In this document: in pieces, positions 1-10,548 of the stretch
Numbering within the stretch: position 1 is the first letter of the stretch
How the letters are laid out: each line of letters opens with the position of its first letter
Assembly: GCA_964059195.1 (NCBI GenBank)
Contig: CAXKWD010000005.1
Coordinates: 141,199,686 to 141,263,685 of the forward strand
Direction of reading: 5' to 3'
Length of the DNA stretch: 64,000 nucleotides
Source of the DNA: Ectobius pallidus
Taxonomy: Eukaryota > Arthropoda > Insecta > Blattodea > Ectobiidae
The notes under the pieces: generated by a model
The model's input: the letters and a program-made list of their open reading frames with translations, nothing else
Databases searched by the model: none
What the model was told of the DNA's origin: nothing
Program-made: the position numbers and the translations under genes

Positions 1-521
1 CTGAATTAAATTAACTGTAAACTCCAAGGCCTTGCTCATTATATCATTGTAGGCGATTCTGGAACTAATTTACCCATGGATAATTTACCCGTAGGTATTT
101 CACGAGTTTATAGAAACCGGGCATGTCTACCTATATTGTGGTAATAAATAATTACAACGAAATTCAGGGAACTTTTTGATTGACCCTCGTACGTAACAAA
201 CATAATTTTAAAAAATAATTTAGACGTCATTGGCACCGTGTGTTTTAATATAACTGCAAGATTTTATAAAGGCTGACAACTCTCATCAAAATCGAGCCAT
301 AAATAACGGTTCTCTACAGTACTATAATATAGAAACCTACTAATATACAATTCAATGTGAATATGAGATGCGCTATGCCAGCAGTGTTTAATTAATAAAC
401 ATAAGGCGAATGCATTTAGTTGTCTGAACTGTAACTTTCTCATATTAACTCCTGTCATGTAAACAGGAGGGAGCGCATTTCATAACGCATAACGCATTGC
501 TTTTGTTTCCTTTCTCGGCTC
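1..521. other. AT-rich sequence, no gene seen
   Basis: Only short open frames without recognisable domains occur here. I see no repeat that recurs elsewhere in the window. Confidence 0.5.
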
Positions 522-539
522 TTGTTGCCATGGCAACAA
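522..539. promoter_or_regulatory. 18-bp perfect palindrome with RFX X-box core
   Basis: The sequence TTGTTGCCATGGCAACAA is its own reverse complement. Its 14-bp core, GTTGCCATGGCAAC, fits the two inverted half-sites bound by RFX-family factors, which drive ciliary genes in animals (established knowledge). It lies about 140 bp upstream of a splice-acceptor-like sequence and a short open frame. Function is inferred; a chance palindrome is possible. Confidence 0.4.
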
Positions 540-675
540 AACAAAACAAAGTGTAACGGAAGCTCGCGACGCTCTTTTGTTCCTAAGATGTACACAAATA
601 CATTGAGCTTCATCATAAAGAGTAAAGTAGCTTTCTTCTTTGTTTATTCGTATTTTAACTTCTCTTGCCTTGCAG

Positions 676-880
676 AATGCTAGACTGTCGAGATCAGGAA
701 TGGAAAGTCCATTCTAACAAAGTTACTCCGGCTAAAGCTGAAAAGTACCTTCTGCAAGATACTTCAGAGATTAGGCCTATTCTTGTTCTGACGTATTCAT
801 CCTACATCCGTTCCTATGAAGATTTTTCATATGTTGATGGATCACATGACCCAGTTATAGAAACTACAAATCTCTCTAAC
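676..880 (+). other. possible exon or exon relic of unknown gene
   Basis: A pyrimidine-rich tract ending in TTGCAG at 675 looks like a splice acceptor. It is followed at once by an ATG (677) and an open frame of about 70 codons with balanced, non-repetitive composition, including the motif KAEKYLLQDTSE. The frame runs into a tRNA-derived SINE that starts at 881 and supplies its last few residues and its stop. I do not recognise the protein, and no splice donor is obvious before the SINE. It may be a real exon damaged by the SINE, a retrocopy fragment, or a chance frame. The nearby X-box palindrome is the only hint of a promoter. Confidence 0.2.
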
Positions 881-1010
881 CGAGCAAGATAGCTCAGGCT
901 CTAGCACCGAGCCTCGGACTCGTGAGACCTCGGGTTCAAACCTCGTGGACGGCCAATTTAACCTGGGTTTTTTTCTTGGATTCTCCAGTTGCAAAAGCAA
1001 ATGCTAGATT
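881..1010 (+). repeat. tRNA-derived SINE fragment (family F)
   Basis: The head reads like a tRNA gene: an A-box-like TAGCTCAGGCT near 890 and a B-box GGTTCAAACCT at 933-943. It ends in a T-rich stretch. It differs from SINE families A to E described below and occurs once here. Confidence 0.55.
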
Positions 1011-1496
1011 GGATATTTAATTACCATGATTCATTGTCACTATTTTACCCAATTTCTATAATCTTACAAACTCTTATATACTAGTGTCTTAATAAATGTC
1101 ATTGTAGGATCGTTGCACAATATAGCCTACTATTGTCTATCCATGAGTAATTTATATATTTATACATTTATTTCATTAGTTATTTTCCTATTTCAATACC
1201 TAGCCTTCACTGCATTTGAATCTCAAATAATTCTAATGTGAAGTGAACCAGCACATATTCCATTGTAATTAAACAGGTTAATATAAATTTACTGCACTAA
1301 ATACTGTATTTTCACTGCGCTAGGAATCGATTCTCACCTAGGCGAGGACTCGGTTCTAAATACTAGATAATTTAGATAATGCTGATATATTAGCATACAG
1401 TTACAGCTATTTATTGTAAACCGCAATTTGTAGTTCATGGGGGTCTAATTTTATTTATTAGCTTTTTGGTATCTTGTTTTACGTTTTGACGATAAA

Positions 1497-1604
<108 letters not shown>

Positions 1605-1710
1605 TGCTGTTACTGTTGAAATAGTATTTGCTTTATTATATGTTTATTCTTGTTTCCACTACAACTCTTGTAATTTCTCATATTATTGTAATTATTCCTT
1701 TTTAAAATCC

Positions 1711-1990
1711 GCTGTGTTTATACTCCTTTGATCAACGAGACCATATCAACAGTTCAGGATCTGTGTCTATACAGTAGGTCATGCAATTATTGATTGTAAA
1801 GAGTTTCTATTGTTGGTGTATTTTATGTCAGTAAATTTCAACTTATATTAATTTCTATGAATGTGATACAGGATTAAATAGTGAGAATGAGTCATGGTAA
1901 GTAATTATCCAATTCGGGATTTGCTTTTACGATTGAGGAAACCATGTATAATTGGCCGGCCAAGGGATATATAATGAGCATCTTCATCAA
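1711..1990 (-). repeat. dispersed repeat with GGCCGGCC tRNA-like end, copy 1
   Basis: This copy shares landmarks with copies near 44.9 kb and 51.4 kb: TTTATACTCCTTT at one end, then GATACAGGA, then ATCCAATTCGG, then TTGGCCGGCCA. In the best copy the end beyond GGCCGGCC, read on the minus strand, contains GTTCAAATCCCGTGG, a tRNA B-box/T-arm. The family is therefore probably a SINE lying in minus orientation. This copy has lost the B-box. Confidence 0.6.
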
Positions 1991-4352
1991 ATATATCCAT
2001 TCTCCGAATAGACGAGAATGTTTGGGTTTACATAAAATGGAAGTTTGAAGAGTATATAGGCCTATTATGTTAGATGTTTTATTAAATAGTGATTTATCCT
2101 ACCCTTGTACCCTAGTAATTGTTTTTTCTTTCATGAAAAAATAATATCTAATAAAATATAAGGCAAAGAGTACTGTCAAAAGCATTACCTGATTGAAATT
2201 TAAATCAATAAACAAATGTATTTTTCCATCAATAGTGTTGAAAAAATCCAAGTAACACTGAGGAACAATTCTGTTTTAATTTTCAAAGCCTCTTTTACGT
2301 AGATTCGCGAGCACGTACAAAAGATAAGTTTTTTTTCAGTACTTGAGAATTGTAAAGAAAGAACTCTTACAAACTTACATGTACAAACGTCGAAATAAAT
2401 TCACAATCCTTTATTTTTATCCTATCTTATTAGTATATCGTATTGAAAACAGCAGAAATTTTTACAACAAAATCGTTGTTTCCGTCGTTTTGATTATCGC
2501 ACAGAAATAACATAACTGGCAAAATAAAAGCTAAAAACAAATAAAATATCGATATTGTCGTAATAGTCGTCGACGATTTAATCATCCACGTCAGCTACAT
2601 AGGCTATTCATTTTTCACTGTGATTAAATATACCACCATCAAACTTCTAAATGTTTATTTTAATTTACCGTTGTCCCGTGCAAACTTTAGTGTAGGAATT
2701 CTTAGTTGTTTGTGTAAGAGCTACTTATTTCTAAATTACTATGTGCTCTAAATGTTATTAAATTAAAAAATATATTTTACTCATAAATCTAAATGCAAAT
2801 TTATAATTATATTTTCAGCATAAACGAGACACTTCCCAAATAGGCCTAAGTTACTGCTTGTGGCCGGAAGTGCAGTTAACAAATCATCTTTAAATATTTG
2901 TTGTAAGTTATAAAAAAAAAAACTATTCATATATGGTGCTGGTATGCTACAAGTTAATTGAGTATCTTATTATTTTTAATACTTTTTATATGCTTATTTT
3001 TAAGTTATTTATTATTTAGTAATATTACTTTTGGTTATTGTTTAATGAAGCCAGTATACAATCTCAGGTCAGAATTAGAGCTATGCGTTAGATCTGTTTC
3101 AGTAATATTACTCTTAGGTTCACAAAGAGAAAAAGAAATTATGATTGGTCTTCTTGTAACGAACCCATGATCATTGTTTTCTATAATTTTTATGATTAAG
3201 TACCAATAAGATAAGTTAATAAATTTGTTCTATGTACTACAATACCCAAATTCCTTTACATAAGATGAGTCGGGTATTATTTTTTCAACATATCTTTTTA
3301 TTCTTTTTTTGTAATACAGTAATATCATTGGCAGCAGTGAAGTCTATGTTAGCCCTTCCCAATCCTATAATCGTACATTTCAAAATAGACTGAACTAGAC
3401 CTAAATTTATTAATATTAAATCTTTTTTGGCATAAAATATCTTAATGAAAGATAGTTTATATGAAGTTTTTCGTAGTCTGATTACTACATTCCCTTTAGA
3501 TTTTTCTTTCTATCAGCGGTACAAAAAAGGCAAACTCACCTAGTTTAAGGCAAAATACATCACTCACCTGTAAAAAAGAAATAAAAAAATTAAGACCATT
3601 TTATGTCTAGTTAACAGCACGAAAAATAATACTAAACATAAAGAGAACGCATTCAGCCCCTCTAAAGTTTTGAGTCTTGACTGTTACAAAAATACGAATA
3701 GTGTTTTCCTCATGTTTTATATTAATTCAGCAAGATCACCTCTAACATGCAAGACAGGTCTACATATAATTAAGGTATTTGAAAATTTTCACACAATCTA
3801 TTACAATCTGTAACGTAAAATACTTCCCGTTATTTACACAAAAGCATATGTCTGTGGTAGATTCATTCTAAAATAAGTTAAAGATTTAGCTTAGTAAAGG
3901 AGATGAAACGCTTACTAAAGGAGGTATATAAGGCATGGTCTTATATATTGTAAAAATGAGACTTCTTAGAGTTACTGTGACAGCATAAATTAGAAACCGT
4001 ATCACCACCTCGTTAAACTCTGGCATATAAAAAGCAAAGCACAAAGAAGCTAATTTCATAGTTAATTGACTTATGGTATCCGTCTTTGGCATGGTTATGT
4101 AATAGCAATGGCATACAAAGAATCATAGACAATAGAACAAGACTAAACACCTATTAGGGATTGCAGGACCCTTTTCTTGCTGTGAATATCCACGAGTCGT
4201 TCACGACTCAGTGGAATAATAATAAATAATGACATCATAAAGGTTCTTCAAAAACCTGTACGTATACTGTCGGGTGTAAGACAACGCTACACATTGCAGG
4301 CCGCTTTCCACAAATGAACAGACTTTAACTATTTTCAACGAAATCTAGGCAA
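1991..4352. other. AT-rich intergenic sequence, no feature seen
   Basis: Scanned on both strands: short frames only, several poly-A/poly-T runs, and two TAGGCCTA octamers just upstream or inside (2057 and 2841). No recurrent repeat was recognised. Confidence 0.5.
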
Positions 4353-4612
4353 ATGAACAGAATTTCTGATGTCCATGATCATTATACTAGGCATAATCAC
4401 CATTTGTTTGAGCTAGCGGTTGGGCTGACTAAAATCAAACGTTGCCAGGATTTTATGGCAATCTCTATATTTAATAAATTACCTCATAAAGCTCACTCGA
4501 TTAATGACAAAAAGTTTGAAATAATTTTGAAAATGTGGTTAAATGACGACTGTAAAATCAAACCTTTGAAATATAATACTAAATATTTCGAATATAAACT
4601 AATCAAATACTT
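4353..4612 (+). pseudogene. non-LTR retrotransposon reverse transcriptase C-terminal tail
   Basis: The translation begins with a HDHYTRHNHH segment and continues with FNKLP about 40 residues later. This pattern of an HxxxTRxxxH motif, then an IFNKLP motif, then a hydrophobic end is the usual tail of Jockey/CR1-like ORF2 proteins in invertebrates (family knowledge). The upstream polymerase domain is absent, so this is a 5'-truncated copy. The frame is broken by a 433-bp foldback insertion at 4613; the interrupted codons resume at 5046 after a 13-bp direct repeat. No function is expected. Confidence 0.6.
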
Positions 4613-5045
4613 AATGAATGAGATTTAAAGTGATGTTATCCACCTTATACCCTCAAAAATATATAACCTGCAAAGCGTCGAATGATTTTGGGATTTCTTC
4701 GAAAATTACAAGATTTTTTGCACAATATTTATTTTGTATCTTATGCAAGTTAAATTGTTGAATTCAAAATTAAAAACATTTTTACAGATAAAACAGCAGA
4801 GTGTCAACCTTTTAATGTCTCTGCTGTTTTATCCGTAAAAATGTTTTTAATTTTAAATTTAACAATTTAACTTGCATAAGATACAAAATAAATATTGTGC
4901 AAAAAATCTTGTAATTTTCGAAGCAATCCCAAAATCATTCGACGGTTTGTAGGTTATATATTTTTTGAGGGTATAAGGTGGATAACATCTCTTTAAATCT
5001 CATTCATTGATACTTACCCTCTAAAGGAAAAATGAAATGTATCAA
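4613..5045. mobile_element. foldback element, CTTATACCCTC family, copy 1
   Basis: This is a near-perfect hairpin. The arm 4613-4803 is the inverted copy of about 4812-5008. Both arms contain CCACCTTATACCCTC or its complement about 30 bp from their outer ends. The element is flanked by the 13-bp direct repeat TAATCAAATACTT (4600-4612 and 5046-5058), which I read as a target-site duplication within the reverse transcriptase relic. A short satellite hairpin (ATTGATAC/GTATCAAT) sits at the right edge. It has no coding capacity. Further copies lie at 6.8 kb and 55.8 kb. Confidence 0.75.
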
Positions 5046-5058
5046 TAATCAAATACTT

Positions 5059-6799
5059 CACAGCTAGTCAATGTTTCCCAAAATGGCCGCCTTTATCACA
5101 TTAAATGAAGACAGAGGTACAATCAGTATTCAACCTTATCGTTAAGAATGAGATTAAAATATGACATATCTCCTCTATTGCCACTTATTAGCAACGTTCG
5201 TTGCAATTACTTGATCTACTGGTTGAAAATTTCATCGACAGAACAAATATACCTCCGTAGAGATCTTCTGCTAAATACAACTCTTGCTAAACCGTAACAT
5301 CCAACTTGTCGATGCTTATTTCCTTAGAGATTGATTCAGCTGTCATGTCGTTCGCCTAATGGGATCCGAACTTGGCTTTAAACACACACCGCAGCGAGCT
5401 CTGCTCAGAGAGTCATTTTGAAAATACGAGATGTGACTGCCTGTAATTGCCAGTCCTGGGAATCCTCCAGGGCAGGAAAAGAGATGAACATCGTGTGGAC
5501 AGAGGAAAAACGATAGCAGCAGCCGAGGAGAAAAAGATGAGCATCAGTGCGGACAAAGGAGGACTAGATAAAGGAAAACGATAGTAACAAAGCAAGACTA
5601 GACTAGAAGAAATCCGGCAAAGGGAAGAGAGCATTTTCAGAATGAGGTCAAAACCTGACGCCCTCGGATTTTGCGACCATAGACTTCTGCTAGATAGCAG
5701 AAAAAATAAAACAAACGCACTAAGCTCTAGTCTTAAATAAAGTGTACAAAACTTGAAAAGTATAAAAAGAGAGAACTCGGAGTTCGTTCTTTAAATAAAC
5801 CACACAGATGTTCTCCACACTTCTTCATTATATATAATATATAATACAATATATAATATAATATTAATATATATTACTATAGTGCATACTTCCTAAAAGT
5901 TTAATAATTTAATTTAATAATGTCCTTGAGTAGGCGTAATATTTAGCCTACTAGTTCATAACGTACTAATTCGTAGCGTACAATTTCACAAGCAGAGGAT
6001 GTGAACGTACCAATTTTACAAAGTGAATTATAATTTAGATAAAATGAACCACTTAAAGTCTAGTAACATCTGCATTTTAATTGTTAAATTCTGAATGGGA
6101 TACTTTCGGTATCCACATAATTATAATTTACTTCCCCTTCTTAAATCTTGGGTGAGTATACACTATATTGTTCATGAAACATTGGAATATTGTTCCTGTT
6201 GACCCTCCAAATATGTTCAATATGAATATAAGATATGACCAGATCCCAGTATATTTTTAATAATGTGGTTATTAGACATGCAACAAATGGATTTACTACC
6301 CCTTAGAAAGAAAGAAAACCTTAGCCTCTTATAACTTTCTTATCTCCAATTTTTTTTTTTTTTTTACCGAAGATGAATACATGTGGAAGCATCATTCTAT
6401 ATGTAGAATTTTCCAAAATAATTAATTAATGAATCGGATCAATTGTCGGTTATCGCCGTGGAACATCAGCATCTTCTCTTCCTCAGATGTAATGCGGGAC
6501 ACCGGCATGAACCGTGCAGGCGATTACCTCTGTACGGTTCAAGTATCGCAGATTAACTCGCACGACCAATCACTGAACTGCAAGTCACCATGGCGAATGC
6601 TTGATCGTACGCGTTAATTGTGCACTAGTACGTGATTAGATATCTGTAGTTCCGAAAATGAATTCAGTCTTGTTAATTAAGATTACCTTCCAAATCCAAT
6701 TCATGTATTAAAGATCAGTCGAAACAATTCAACTTACCTTAAATATAAAGCAGTTTTTAAAATGCAATAACTAGAATGAAGCCTAGTTTATTATTAGAA
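5059..6799. other. AT-rich sequence without recognised gene
   Basis: It contains a pure A/T stretch of TATAAT-like units at about 5829-5882 and a poly-T run near 6350. A short frame at 6429-6617 contains a GDYLC string resembling an Ig-domain F strand, but nothing else supports a gene. Confidence 0.5.
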
Positions 6800-7093
6800 G
6801 ACCTCCTTATACCCTCAATATGTTGTATTTTTCTTTCTTTGATATTCTTAAAGAACAAAAACTAATAACTGCCAATATTACAAGTTGTATTTTATTTTGT
6901 AGCGATAACTTATAATTTACAACATATTATATTCTTATTTGATAATAGGCCTATGCCATGTTTATCATGTTTTATCTATAATTGAGTATAAAACTTTAAA
7001 AAATATTTTAAAAACCTTTTAAAAAACCTAAGTCATTCTAAAAACACAATTATTATTTACAGATTTAAAAGGAGTGTTATATATATATATATA

Positions 7094-7238
7094 TATAATG
7101 CATCCATTCGATCAGCCTTAAAATATGTATACGACGAACCTAACAAAGATAAAAATTGTATAAGGGGATAAGATATATATGCCTATCACCATACGAACTA
7201 ATAGAATATTTTAAGGCTGATCGAATGGATGCATTATA
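7094..7238. mobile_element. 145-bp MITE with 33-bp perfect inverted repeats
   Basis: Positions 7094-7126 and 7206-7238 are exact reverse complements, starting TATAATGCATCC and including CGATCAGCC. The element begins and ends with TATA, compatible with a TA target preference. The 79-bp interior is non-coding. It abuts the mariner derivative at 7239 directly. Confidence 0.7.
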
Positions 7239-7548
7239 CAGTGAGTCCATTTTATGAGGAAACCACACTGCCGCGCTAGCATCTCATTGCATCGCAGTTG
7301 TACAAAGCATACAAGCGGTTAGTTGCTTCGGTGTGTTGTAGTGAGACGTTTGTCTATTGTTGTCGTGTTTTACATAAGACAGTAATCGAAAATGTATACG
7401 GTTGAACAGCGAATTTATTTGGTGGAATGTTACTTATTGAGAAATAACCATAGAAGGCGAACGGTCCCCGCCGGTGCAAGCACAACAGCGGGGAAAGTGT
7501 GAGCAGGGGCAACGCTGTTAAAAAGTTTCCGCATAAAATGCCCTCCCT
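7239..7548 (+). mobile_element. mariner-type deletion derivative, copy 1
   Basis: The left end reads CAGTGAGTCCATTTTATG. The right end is an inverted relative (CATAAAATGCCCTCCC), and TA lies at both borders. An ATG at 7392 opens a 36-codon frame ending at 7502 that starts MYTVEQRIYLVECY. This resembles the N-terminal helix of IS630-Tc1-mariner transposases with YTxEQRxFLVExY starts (family knowledge). The catalytic domain is gone. A second copy in opposite orientation lies at 46056-47117 and carries a processed retrocopy. This copy preserves the empty site for that insertion (near 7349). Confidence 0.7.
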
Positions 7549-7858
7549 TATATATAACACTGTTCTTAAATCTGTAAATAATAATTCTGTTTTTAGAAGA
7601 TCCATTAATAACATAGGTTTTTTAAAATTAAAAAAAAAATTCTTAAAGCTTTATACTCAGTTATAGATAAAAATTATAAACATGGCATAGGCCTATTATC
7701 AAATAAGAATATATTATGTTGTAAATTATAAGTTATCGGTACAAAACTAAATACAACTTGTAATATTGGCAGCTATTAGTTTTTGTTCTTTAAGAATATC
7801 AAAGAAAGAAAAATACAATATATTGAGGGTATAAGGAGGTTTTATTATAGTAAACTAC

Positions 7859-8319
7859 ATTAAACTTCCCTCAATGGTACAAAAATGAAGTTTGTGAATA
7901 GTAGTATCTAGAGTTGAAAGTAAGAAACCAAACGTCCGAAGTTACCGAAGCCTGTACATAAAAATATTCTTATTTTACGAAAAAAAAAGTGGAATATGAA
8001 GAGATAATTACATTTAAATGGAACCACAGCAAATACGAAATCTGATGTGAAACACTTGACTTCCTCTACCTAAATGAAAGTTTCGCCTCTAATGTATTGT
8101 CTATGACGTTCTCTTTATGAACATTGGTTGTAAAAATGAAGAGAATATTGTTACCACATCTCATTCTCGAATGATTCGAACGCAAATAAAATAGTATTAA
8201 TGCACTCACACGTAACTTTCTTTATCATAATTATGATCAATACACATTTATCATTTCACAATCTGATATAGAATATGAGACCGAATTGAAAAGTCCGCGT
8301 ATTCAGTAATTGTTTCAAT
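7859..8319. other. no gene or repeat recognised
   Basis: AT-rich sequence with no open frame above background. Confidence 0.4.
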
Positions 8320-8775
8320 ATGATGCAAATCTTTAATGTTCACCAGGCAAGACTGAAGTTTTTAAAAGCAGTGGGTGGAACAGAACTACCATTCAGAGAA
8401 TTTTTACAAAAAAAGTTAATAAAAGTTTTAGCTCTTACTATACGCATCTCATTTACAAAATATAAAAAAAACAGTTTTCGAGAAAATCGCGAAAAACATT
8501 TTTTTCTTAATAAAAGGTGGCATTGAAAGTAAGAGAAAGTAGTCGCCAATCTTTGTATCGCGTCTTCAGAAGGTAGCAAACCCAAATGAAAAATGTTGTT
8601 TATATACGACTTTTCGTCCTGGAGCTAGGCTGTTCACAGATACAGGCACAGAAATGTTTCTGAAAATAGTATTTTTGGATTCATGGGCCCTCAAAACTTA
8701 ACTTCGAATTTCGGGGTAGAACAAAATACTTCCTCTGTCTATAGAACTTATGGTACGGGCAAAGGAAGTAAAAAG
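8320..8775 (+). repeat. ACTTCCTCT-family dispersed repeat, copy 1
   Basis: It shares several blocks with 34.5-35.25 kb, 32.86 kb and 40.0 kb: TTTTCGAGAAAATCGCG, GGAGCTAGGCTGTTCACAG, AACTTCGAATTTCGGGG, and a terminal block TACTTCCTCT...GGTACGGGCAAAGGAAGT. The last block is an imperfect hairpin formed by ACTTCCTCT and AGAGGAAGT. I cannot assign a transposon class. Confidence 0.65.
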
Positions 8776-8792
8776 AATTAAGTCCTAGTATG

Positions 8793-9078
8793 AAACTAAA
8801 CTCCATGGCGCTACATCCCTGAATGGACTAGGCCTACCATCCGACCGCTGCATCATCTACCATAGGCAGATGGCAGGATTGGGGGACATGTGGTCAGCAA
8901 GCCGAAATCCACGGTTGTTAGTGATACTTAATGAAGTAGCTCTCCTCAGTTTGTATCGCGGAGCTGAGTGTACTCCGTTCCAGACCTCCCTACCACAGAA
9001 AAACCTAAAAAGGTACCGCGGATCGAACCCGGGCCTAAGGATCCGTAGCCAGCGATGCTAACCACGAGACCACCCATC
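8793..9078 (-). repeat. SINE family A, copy 1
   Basis: A tRNA-derived SINE read on the minus strand. The tRNA-like head has GTGGTTAGC and a B-box GGTTCGATCC, and the body is shared with copies at 9.66, 36.4, 37.6 and 44.6 kb. This is the most diverged of the nearly full copies. Confidence 0.85.
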
Positions 9079-9654
9079 ATGCTAAAGGAAACTAGCAAAT
9101 TAAACATCTGCTCTACCTGTCATTAGGCAAAATGAAAGGTGACTTAGTTAATAAATAATTATAAGAAGTCGAAATGAAATATCCTCTCAGGACTGAATTT
9201 AAAATCTTTAACCTAAGAAAATGGACTTCCATCAGGTTTTATTACGAACAAAATAGAAAAAGGAGTTTTTCTAATACATCGTTTTTAGAACGGAATGAAT
9301 TGACTCGAGGCTTATACCAGAAACTAACAGTTATTTAAGGGGGAAATACTTTTCAAACTAAAAAAGTCATGAGCGTGGTATGGCTTGATGGCTCATATCT
9401 AGAACGGAAATTGAACTGCTGCGTCTGTCAACTATTTTCTGGAGCTGTATCGAACGACCAGAATGACGAACTTTGCCATTTCACAGACGTACGTGTTGGA
9501 CATCTTGAGGTTTTTCCTCGTTTACTAACACTTTCCATTCAATATATATAAACACACAAACACATACATATATAGTGAATCTTACGATCTATGAAGATAA
9601 AAAATTATACTCTAGTTTAATCTATCGAGTTTCTATCGAGTTATTTTCCCTTAT
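9079..9654. other. no gene recognised
   Basis: Short frames only. A short run of alternating AC/TA dinucleotides lies near 9545-9575. The target duplication of the next SINE starts at 9641. Confidence 0.45.
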
Positions 9655-9967
9655 AGTCCGCCGGCGTGGTCTTGTGGTTAGCGTCGCTGACTACAGGTCC
9701 GTCGGCTCGGGTTCGTTTCCCGGTACCTCCTCGGATTTTTCTGAGGTAGGGAGGTCTGGCAGGGGTGCACTCAGCCTCGTGATTCAAATTGAGGAGCTAC
9801 TTGATATAGAAGTATCGGCTCCGGTCAAGAAAACCTCCATTAACGGCCGTGGGTGTCGGCATGCTGACCACATGCCCCCAATCCTGCCATCTGCCTACGG
9901 GAGATGACGCAGCGGTCGGGTGGTAGGCCAAGTCCCTCCAGGGATGTAGCGCCACGGAGTTTAGTTT
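9655..9967 (+). repeat. SINE family A, copy 2, with 14-bp target duplication
   Basis: The head is CCGCCGGCGTGGTC, then GTGGTTAGCG and a GGTTCG B-box. The body reads into a 110-codon SINE-derived frame that is not a gene. The direct repeat TTATTTTCCCTTAT flanks it (9641-9654 and 9968-9981), which is typical of LINE-mediated insertion. Confidence 0.92.
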
Positions 9968-9981
9968 TTATTTTCCCTTAT

Positions 9982-10544
9982 TTTATTACTAATTTAAGTA
10001 AAACTATTGTATACTATAGGATAGATTATGCGTTTAAGGATAAGTTACTATTACTAGATTGTTATTATATTATTATTGGCATTATCGGTAATATTGTATA
10101 CCAATTGTAATAATAATATTTATTTATTATTGTATGTTTCTCCTCTCGTTTCTTAAAGATTGTGTATTTTAACAAAAATGCAATATAAATTGTTTATTTC
10201 AGGCTTAGGACAGAAACTTTCTAATGATGTACGTAGCATGTGAGTTGCTGTGTCGTGGTGCATGGGATGATGCCACGGGTTGCATGTCCACTTGGTCCAG
10301 GTACCATGCCTCATAAGTTCTTTTAGTATTTTAACGCATTTATTTTATCTTTGGGGTATAAGTTCTGCCTGTGATCGTGCTCATTGGGACAGCTTTGTCT
10401 CTGAGTTGTGAAGTTCATTTCTTCTTATTAGTGATGACTATACTGTGGACGGTTGGCTTGGGTATTAGCCTATGTTGAGGTAATAAATTACTAATCTTCC
10501 CAGTACAGTTTGTACCCATAATTTTCAAGGAATGAAGAGGAAGC
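9982..10544. other. no gene recognised
   Basis: AT-rich with one (TTA)-like patch near 10055-10130. No recurrent repeat was seen. Confidence 0.45.
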
Positions 10545-10548
10545 TTAA

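Larger units (their letters stand above)
6800..7858. mobile_element. long-arm foldback, CTTATACCCTC family, copy 2, with nested insertions
   Basis: The left arm (about 6804-7085) starts with CCTCCTTATACCCTC. The right arm (about 7552-7850) ends with GAGGGTATAAGGAGG and is its inverted copy, including an internal TAGGCCTA in both arms. The loop is filled by an AT dinucleotide run, a 145-bp MITE (7094-7238) and a 310-bp mariner derivative (7239-7548). Flanking TTTATTAT sequences on both sides may be the target duplication. The termini match copies 1 and 3, but the arms differ, so these are relatives rather than identical copies. Confidence 0.75.

Noticed and set aside
772..779. TAGGCCTA as a head-to-head junction of insect telomere repeats (TTAGG/CCTAA)
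   Set aside because: No adjacent TTAGG arrays occur at these sites, so a telomeric origin is unsupported.
6429..6617. Short frame with GDYLCTVQVS resembling an Ig-domain F strand
   Set aside because: No paired cysteine, Trp or neighbouring exon supports an Ig fold; a chance match is more likely.
9575..9907. 110-codon frame
   Set aside because: It lies almost wholly in SINE family A, and near-identical frames occur in other copies on either strand.
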